From the NCBI GenBank assembly GCA_007026445.1, contig VDMD01000002.1:806001-870000 (forward strand): a stretch of DNA of 64,000 bases. The letters are read 5' to 3'. The position numbers were made by a program, and so were the translations under genes. Positions 57,737-64,000 of the stretch are shown piece by piece (position 1 is the first letter of the stretch; each line of letters opens with the position of its first letter). The notes under the pieces are model-generated. The model was not told the origin of the DNA. It saw nothing but the letters and a program-made list of their open reading frames with translations, and searched no databases. The DNA is from Schizophyllum amplum (taxonomy: Eukaryota; Basidiomycota; Agaricomycetes; Agaricales; Schizophyllaceae).

Positions 57737-60186
57737 ATGCAGAAGTCATCGCGTATCTCGGCATCCGCAACGAGAGACCCTGCGCTAGATGAGGTCCACG
57801 ATGCTGACGGCGATGAGACGGCGATGAGTACGCGAGCCAGCCATCCGGCGACGAGGTCGATCGGGAGTCAAGCGCTCGCAAGCGCAAGCGTCGCAAAAGG
57901 AAAGCAAAGCAAGAGGCGAATCCCGGTACCCTACGCAAGAAGACTCTCCCTAGACGCGCTCGACTAGCTGCGCTGCCGGACATGCCCCTGGACATCCTGT
58001 ACGAGGTATGGCGTCGATGTCATGGGGTCGAGTACACACTAACCGGATTCCATGTAGGTGTTCAAGAATATGCATCCTCTAGATCTCCTTCAGGTGTCCC
58101 GGACAAATAAAGCCTTCAGAGGCGTTCTCATGAGCAGATCGTCCGCTTGGATATGGAAAGGCAGCTTTGCTGCTGCGCAAGACCTCCTCCCCCCTCTTCA
58201 CGAAGACCTTACCATCCCGCAATTCATCAGTCTGATCTTTGATAGGACATGCTCTGTACCTGAATTGACCTATATGCTGGTTTCTCACTACTTAATATCG
58301 ACGCGTCAGTTCTGCTGTGCGCCTAATGTTAGTAACATTATGTGGGCCGCGCGAGCTCGAAGTTGCAGGAAATGTGTGTCAAACAGGTGTGTTGTCAAGA
58401 CATCGCATCAGCATATACTCAAGCTCAAGAGTCCCAGATGCAGCATTACGGCCTCCGACATGATGCGCACTGAATTCCCGCGCGAGGCCTTCAGGCTCAT
58501 GTTGCCCATCATAACCCATCTTCCCGTCGTGGAATGTGCGTCGTCGTGCGTGCATATATTGTCTTTACCTGACCGACAAAACAGACGACCGCAAGACCGA
58601 CGGCGTGTTTTACCCTAGCCGGCTCGTTCATCAATTCAGAGAAGAGTACGAGCTTGAAGCCAAAGGCCAGGACCATGGGACGCAGCAGAGATGGCAAAAG
58701 AGTAAAGCACAAGAATTCCGAGTGATAGCAGAGGTACGTCGACGTGTTGCCCACGTTTCGAATATCAAGTCTCATTACGCTCTCCACCAGCATGCCGACG
58801 CTTGCGAAAAGTGGTATAGAGCACGGCAGTCGGACAGAGAAGCAGAGTTGCAGGGAATTCGCAACCGCAGAAAGGTGGAGTGAGCGGCTCCTGCTTGCGC
58901 CGATGACATATCGGTACTGACTTCTATCAGAATCATCCAACGACTGACCGATTTGGGTTGGGGCGAAGAGCTTGGAAAGCTCAACCTGGAAAAATTTGGC
59001 AAGCTCAAATTCGTGCATAAATCTCAACTGCTGTCCGACAGAAGTGCGTCCACGAAAAGTAGCAGATCATTGGCCATTTGCTGATTGACGTTATCTTGCA
59101 GTATGGGCGCAAATCAAAGCACCTTTATTGGAGTACTTAGAAGAGGCTAAGGCGCAACGGCTGGCGAAGGAGAAGAGCACCGCCCTCCAGGTCCGATATT
59201 GCCTGCTTATTGAGGCATATAAGGAGTTCTGTTCCGTCAAACCTATCCGCAGTATATTACCAGGTGTGGGCAACATTTCCACCACTCCCCAGGTCGACAG
59301 CGTCATCAGGAACACACCATACAATGAAGAGCTTCCTAAAGCCGCCGTCTGCACTGCGCTCGACGACATTCCGGCATCGTACTTCGAAGACTGGCGCAAG
59401 AAATGCGACAGCACGCTTGTCGAATTACTGAATTCGACGCCGCGAGACGAGCCAGCGACGGAGGTAGATCTCAAGCTCGCTGCTACAATCTTCGTGGTAA
59501 AGGGCTCCTGGAACGTGTTGCCATATCCCCTTGTGCTCGTCTCGTCTGACGTGACACGCTGCAATGCCAGCGTACCGTTGGACGACTTTAGGACAATTTA
59601 CGGACAGCAGCCCTGGTCGACGAGACGGCTCGAAGCTTCGTCTTCGCAAGCTGCGAAACAGCTGGTCGAGCTTGCGGGGCTGGATCCTGAGACGGCTACA
59701 TCTGCAGATATGGACGAGCTTGATCCGTGGTACCTTGCTCAGAAGACCAGACCTCAAAGCTGGGACCGCCCAGTGGCCATGACTTGGCGATGTGCAGTGA
59801 GTGTTGTTCAGCAGTCGTTGGTTGCGCTCGACATGTACTGACTCCATTTTTCCTTGTTTAGCGCGTTCAGCCCCACAACTTGTTTCGTTTCGAGCTCTTG
59901 GGACCAGAGGAGACAGCGGCCATGCGCAAGACGCTCCTCCGAAGAGTTGGCTTCGGGGAGGGTGATGTGGAGTGCAGGCACTGCGATGCGCGCTTTACAC
60001 ATTCCACCGATCTCTGTCTGCACCATGAGGAGACGTGAGTACGACCGTTTATGGCCTCGAACTGTCATTACTTGCACCCTTGCTGATTTGATTCATAGAC
60101 ACAAGATGCAATGGACAACAAGGGACGATTATACACAGTGCGTGAAGATGGACGACTCTCTCGGGTCCTATGTGTATCTGCGCTAG
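57737..60186 (+). CDS. F-box protein (Agaricomycete family)
   Basis: The start at 57737 gives MQKSSRISASATRDPALDE. A 47-nt intron (57794-57840, donor GTCCAC, branch CTGAC, acceptor GCCAG) then joins to PSGDEVDRESSARKRKRRKR and LPRRARLAALPDMPLDILYE, the F-box start. The next exon reads VFKNMHPLDLLQVSRTNKAF and RGVLMSRSSAWIWKGSFAAA, spliced as FDRTCS to FCCAPNVSNIMWAARARSCR (two Cys pairs). Later exons hold a long helical region (VWAQIKAPLLEYLEEAKAQR) and a C-terminal C2H2-like motif, ECRHCDARFTHSTDLCLHHE, ending SLGSYVYLR. Such proteins bind Skp1 in SCF ubiquitin ligases and form a large family in mushrooms. Target unknown. Middle exon borders (58.3-58.6 kb) are approximate. Confidence 0.8.
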
Positions 60187-60413
60187 GTGAAGACATAGAT
60201 GTTCACGAGACGCTGGCGCATTAGATATACGCGGAGTTACGCACTAGTAGCTCAAGTCACAGAGTTCAGACTCGCACACGGGATCCTTACATAGACTACA
60301 CACTCAGCAATTCCTTTCGTGAGATCTACGCGCAGTATTCGTTCAAATATACATGGGCAGTTCTGTCGTCGGCCGTCCATATACTTCTTCATCCCGATAC
60401 CATGATACATGGC

Positions 60414-63400
60414 CTAGAGAATGAGCTGACGGATGTTCTGATGAGCAGACACGACAGAGCATCTGTTGAGACCACGTACATGTGCGAGGTGCCCGCCTAC
60501 CACGGGGCGGGCCCTAAAGCCGTCCGCACTCCCGTCTGCAGTCTCGTACCAGTCACCGAACGGTGCTGGTGCAAGCGACGTTGTCAGAATTTGTACGGAA
60601 GGTGGAAAGGTACCGGGCCGTGAACAAATAATCATAATCGGCGTGTGCTCACCATCGCTCTGACCGTTGCCGGCCCAGTCGTACACGGCTTGAATCAAGA
60701 CGTCGCGCGTCGCGGTGTCAGTGACGATGGCGGAGGTCCAGATCTCCCAGTCTGACAATGACAGTCCCATCGTTAGGACATGCACGAGTAGGTATGGCAG
60801 AAGGCATTCGCGCACCGGATTTCGTGTACCCGTGCCTGGTATAAATCGTCAGTACGTCTCTCCGGCAATTGTGGCAAGGTGGACACCAACCTAGTATCAA
60901 GCGGGACGCCGTACGGCTCTATTATCGGCGTATTAGCTGACAGACTGACGATGGAATGAATACATAGAACGCACGTGTGACCGTGTTGTACCAGGCCGTC
61001 TCTGTTGTCCTGGTCAGTCTGAGGGACGAATGCAGAAGCAACATGTACGCACGCATCTCGTAAATGGAATCCGGGAAGAGCCCAAGGCCCAAGAGCTTGT
61101 CGCCAAATAGATTGTACGAGAGACCCCAGCTATCGGTCCCACGGCATCAGCAACTGCGCGCAGGAAACCTGACCTAAGGGACGTACGTGTCGGACTCGCC
61201 GTACTGCAGCGTGAGGTGGTCTCCGCTGGTGGACATGGCGTACTGTTGCCACTGGGTCACATACGAAGCGGCGATGGCCTGAAGCGCAGGTGACGGTCAG
61301 CATTTCCGGAACCATAGTCACTAAGGATGCAACGCACGCTGTAGTTCGACGCCTTCTCCTCGTCGCCGAGAAGGCTGGCGATCTGCGCCATGGCGCCGAT
61401 CCCGACGATACCCTTGATGGCGAGGTTGGTCTGGTTGGCCAGATGCCCGGCGAAGTCGTCTGTGCTAAGCTGCTCCTCAGGGATGAGCGAGTCTTCGATG
61501 AGGTATTGCGTCCATTGGTCGAGAAGGTCGACCTGGGGAAACGTTAGATATTCGACAGCCTGGTACCGTAACGGATAAAAAGGCGTACGTGGGCGCTGAT
61601 CATGGAAAGGTCACCGGTCTTTTGAGTATAGCTTAGGGCCATGATGAGCATGTTGCCGCTCTCTGTGGCCATCGTCAGAGCGAACGTAGACGCTTCAAGT
61701 CATATCACTAGCCTTCAACAGGCATCGCCTCGTCGCTGCCATCGTTGTGTCCCAGCGCTTTCGGGTAGCTGGACCCTGAATTGAGAAGGATGCGCGTGAG
61801 CAAGGAACGATGGAGTTTCGCATCACTGACCCATATCGTGGATGCTCCATTTGTTCGGGTAAAGGCCGCTCTCTTGGTACCTGTAGAGAGCCTCCAAGAG
61901 GTAGTATCCCAACGAAGGGTTCGTGTAAAGCAGTACGGGCCAGGCTGGGAAGCTAGAACGGGCCAAGTTAAGTCAGCAATGGGACTGGTCGCGAACCACT
62001 TTGAGCAGCGTGCTTACATAACATCGACGGTGTTCATGTTCTAGCAGATCGTCAGCTTTCTCCAGCGCCGAAACGTGGAAGCGAAGCTCACTCCGTCACT
62101 GGAGATCTCCTTCATAAACATCAAGACGTCGTCCGTGTTATACGAGCCATCCGCGTTCTTTGCGACCGTCAACTCGACCGCGCCGAACGCCTGACGAATC
62201 GACAGCGCGCAGATAGCTGCATAGTTATCTGAGATCGCAGAGGCATCGGCTTGCAGCTTGGCGTCGAAGGCATCGGCGCTGGTGAGCGCGTTGTCGTAGT
62301 CGCCAAGGAAGGCAGAGATCTGCGACGTAGTGAGCCCATGGACAACATCATCGCGGACAACCAATATCGCACCATATCCCCGACGCTTCCATACTGGCTC
62401 CAAGCGTAAATGGAGCGGTCCTGCAGGACGTTGCCAGCGGTGATGTACTGGATGGCGGGGTCGCGGACGTGTCCGATCGAAATAACGACAGGGGCGCTGG
62501 CGTCCGCCACGTTACCAAGGTCGTGCACAAGGCCGAAGACGGGCCAGTCATCGTTGATAGCTAATGGGTGCAATTAGGAAAGTTCGCGTTTAAAGGCAAG
62601 GTATATAGAATGCGCACCCCTGAAGTTAGTGTCTTGCTCGTTCGTGAGGACGCCGTTGTTGATGAACTGGGATCGCACGGAGACATCGCTGCCCGACTGA
62701 TAGGTCACGTTGTTCGTCTGTGAAATATGGGGTAAGTCTAGGGATCCTATCAAGATGATGTCCTCTCACGTTACGAGTCGAGTAGTACGCGGAGCCGTCT
62801 GCGAAAGGTTAGTAAGCAGGTAAACGCCGCTAGAGGCCGACATACACTGAGTGTGATCGGCATTCTCAGAGTACTGCACCGGGTCCTGCAGCTGGGCTTG
62901 GTGCGTAATAATGTCGCCGGTGGTGGTAGACCAAGTCGCCACGAGGCCACTGTCCCCAGAAACCCACTCAGCACTAATGTCTGAGTATAGTTGTACACTG
63001 TGCGCCGCGCCGTCCGTCGAGGCGGCAGACAGAGCAATGTACGCGAATGGTAGGGAACCTTTCACAAGGTCCGTGGGCTGGTAATGAAGTTCAATGACAA
63101 TACCTTTCTAGTACCGCCGCATCACGCACCTCAACAGGACTAAGGAAGTTGACCGTTAGATCGACCGGGCCGGCCGAGAGCACGAATGTACTCTGGGTGG
63201 CGGTGAACTGATAGATGATGTCTTATAAGCGGATCTCGGGATGCCTCTCAATCGATATGACTCACGTGCGAGCTCTTCTGCGCCGCCTTGCTAAAGGACG
63301 CGCCCGCTACGTTCGCGTTGCCCATCCAGCTGTAAGCCGCCCCGTCGACCTTGATGAAGCCCGCCCACCCGAGGATCTGGCCGACAGGATCAGCCTGGAG

Positions 63401-63684
63401 GACAACGGACGAGCGAGGAGACAGAAATCTCCTACCGAACCGGTCCAGAAGGTCGGGAAGACATCGTTGAGAGCGGCGCCAGCTCCTTGCGGCAGCCATG
63501 CTGAGAGGTAAGGACTGCGAACGGCGAGGGGGATCGAGTGAGGGTTGAACGGCGTGGCGGTCCAGGAGACGTCAGCGCGCGCGAGGGTAGCAAGGAACGC
63601 TAGGCCCACGCCCATCGCATGGAGGGCGAACAACATATTGGTGAAGAGGAAGAGCCGCTTCAAGATGCAGGTCGAACGTACCAT
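60414..63684 (-). CDS. gtaA: Secreted glutaminase GtaA-like
   Basis: GtaA-type glutaminases (DUF4965/DUF5127/DUF1793 family) deamidate glutamine outside the cell. ATGs at 63684, 63636 and 63615 are all in frame; the stretch MLFALHAMGVGLAFLATLARA is the signal peptide, so 63636 may be the true start. Exons read SIPLAVRSPYLSAWLPQG, FPTFWTGSV joined to GQILGWAGFIKVDGAAYSWM, LPFAYIALSAASTDGAAHSV with QLYSDISAEWVSGD, INDDWPVFGLVHDLGNV, AICALSIRQAFGAVELTV, FMKEISSDG and the DUF1793-type NQTNLAIKGIVGIGAMAQIA. The C-terminal exon reads SDWEIWTSAIVTDTATRDVL and ends GFRARPVVGGHLAHV plus about twenty more residues. Usual members end near GGHFALLAL, so the last exon may be spliced further. Some ten or more exons. 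Confidence 0.9.
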
Positions 63685-64000
63685 TCTCCGCCCCGTTTTA
63701 TTATAAGAGCGACACGAAATGTTACGGCGGAAAACACGGGCCCCGGATGAGAGCAGAGTATGCCACCGATGCAGCAGCCCAGAGCAACAACTGACCTCAA
63801 GCGTCAGTGCGAGCTGTGGCCATCGCCTCATCCACTCAATGGCGCGTTCTTCCTCCCTCGTGCGAGCGCTAGCCGGGCGCAGGCACAGGTGGGCACGCAC
63901 GAGCCGTGATGCATCACATGAAGGACTTTCGACCAACTTTGGTCAATGGCCCTGCGGGAGCGCGTCAGTGATTGATAACGATGCTCAGCTGACGACGATT
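63685..64000. other. Upstream flank of the glutaminase gene
   Basis: This stretch contains the glutaminase promoter and the end of the window. The minus-strand frame stays open here but reads Arg/Ser-rich and has no identified start. Confidence 0.4.

Noticed and set aside
57737..57840. Frameshift making the F-box gene a pseudogene
   Set aside because: The two frames can be joined by a 47-nt GT-AG intron with a CTGAC branch-like site, which restores the expected family N-terminus.
1..64000. tRNA genes, rRNA, CRISPR arrays and intact transposons
   Set aside because: I looked for TPsiC-like boxes, spaced repeats, terminal repeats and transposase or polymerase motifs and saw none that held up. 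A tRNA or HMM scan would be decisive.

Overview
The window looks like a gene-dense nuclear contig from a basidiomycete, most likely an Agaricomycete. Nearly every gene is split by very short GT-AG introns (about 47-70 nt), many donors read GTGCGT/GTGAGT/GTACGT, genes are packed on both strands with 100-300 bp spacers, and all recognisable products are eukaryotic. The F-box family at 57.7 kb, with its MQKSSR start followed by a basic stretch and an LPxMPLDxLYE box, is typical of mushroom-forming fungi. Homology statements rest on recognising motifs by eye; no database search was run.

Layout. 0-9 kb: a tail-anchored hypothetical, EFR3 (plasma-membrane anchor for PI4-kinase), a secreted aldose 1-epimerase with repeat-bearing introns, and a small Rev1-type BRCT protein. 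9-14 kb: folylpolyglutamate synthase and a ThrE/Prm10-family membrane protein. 14-28 kb: a stretch rich in translation genes: cytosolic phenylalanyl-tRNA synthetase alpha, mitochondrial tRNA-modification GTPase MSS1, EMC10, a basic/acidic hypothetical, BSD2/Ndfip-like, a GNAT acetyltransferase, phenylalanyl-tRNA synthetase beta, and diphthamide synthetase DPH6. 28-37 kb: PEX2, the importin KAP120/IPO11 and the nuclease scaffold SLX4. 37-48 kb: a PCL-type cyclin, a SUT/SLC45-type sugar transporter, a coiled-coil protein resembling the WTAP/Mum2 family, a STEEP1 (CXorf56)-like protein, and an AVO2-like ankyrin protein of TORC2.

48-57.7 kb is very different: about 9.6 kb with only one plausible small gene (a Ser/Pro-rich hypothetical at 52.1-52.8 kb), some peptide-like open segments and short tandem repeats. 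The window ends with an F-box protein and a secreted glutaminase (GtaA type).

Themes. EFR3, BSD2, EMC10, PEX2 and KAP120 are organelle and membrane housekeeping genes. Two PheRS subunits, MSS1 and DPH6 all act on translation. SLX4 and the BRCT protein belong to DNA repair. Several genes form head-to-head pairs with 114-290 bp shared promoters, and three of these carry paired CACGTG boxes. No CRISPR, rRNA, tRNA or intact transposon was recognised. The sites most worth checking are the C-terminus of the STEEP1-like gene, the SLX4 repeats and promoter, the linkage of both PheRS genes, and the 48-57.7 kb gene-poor block.
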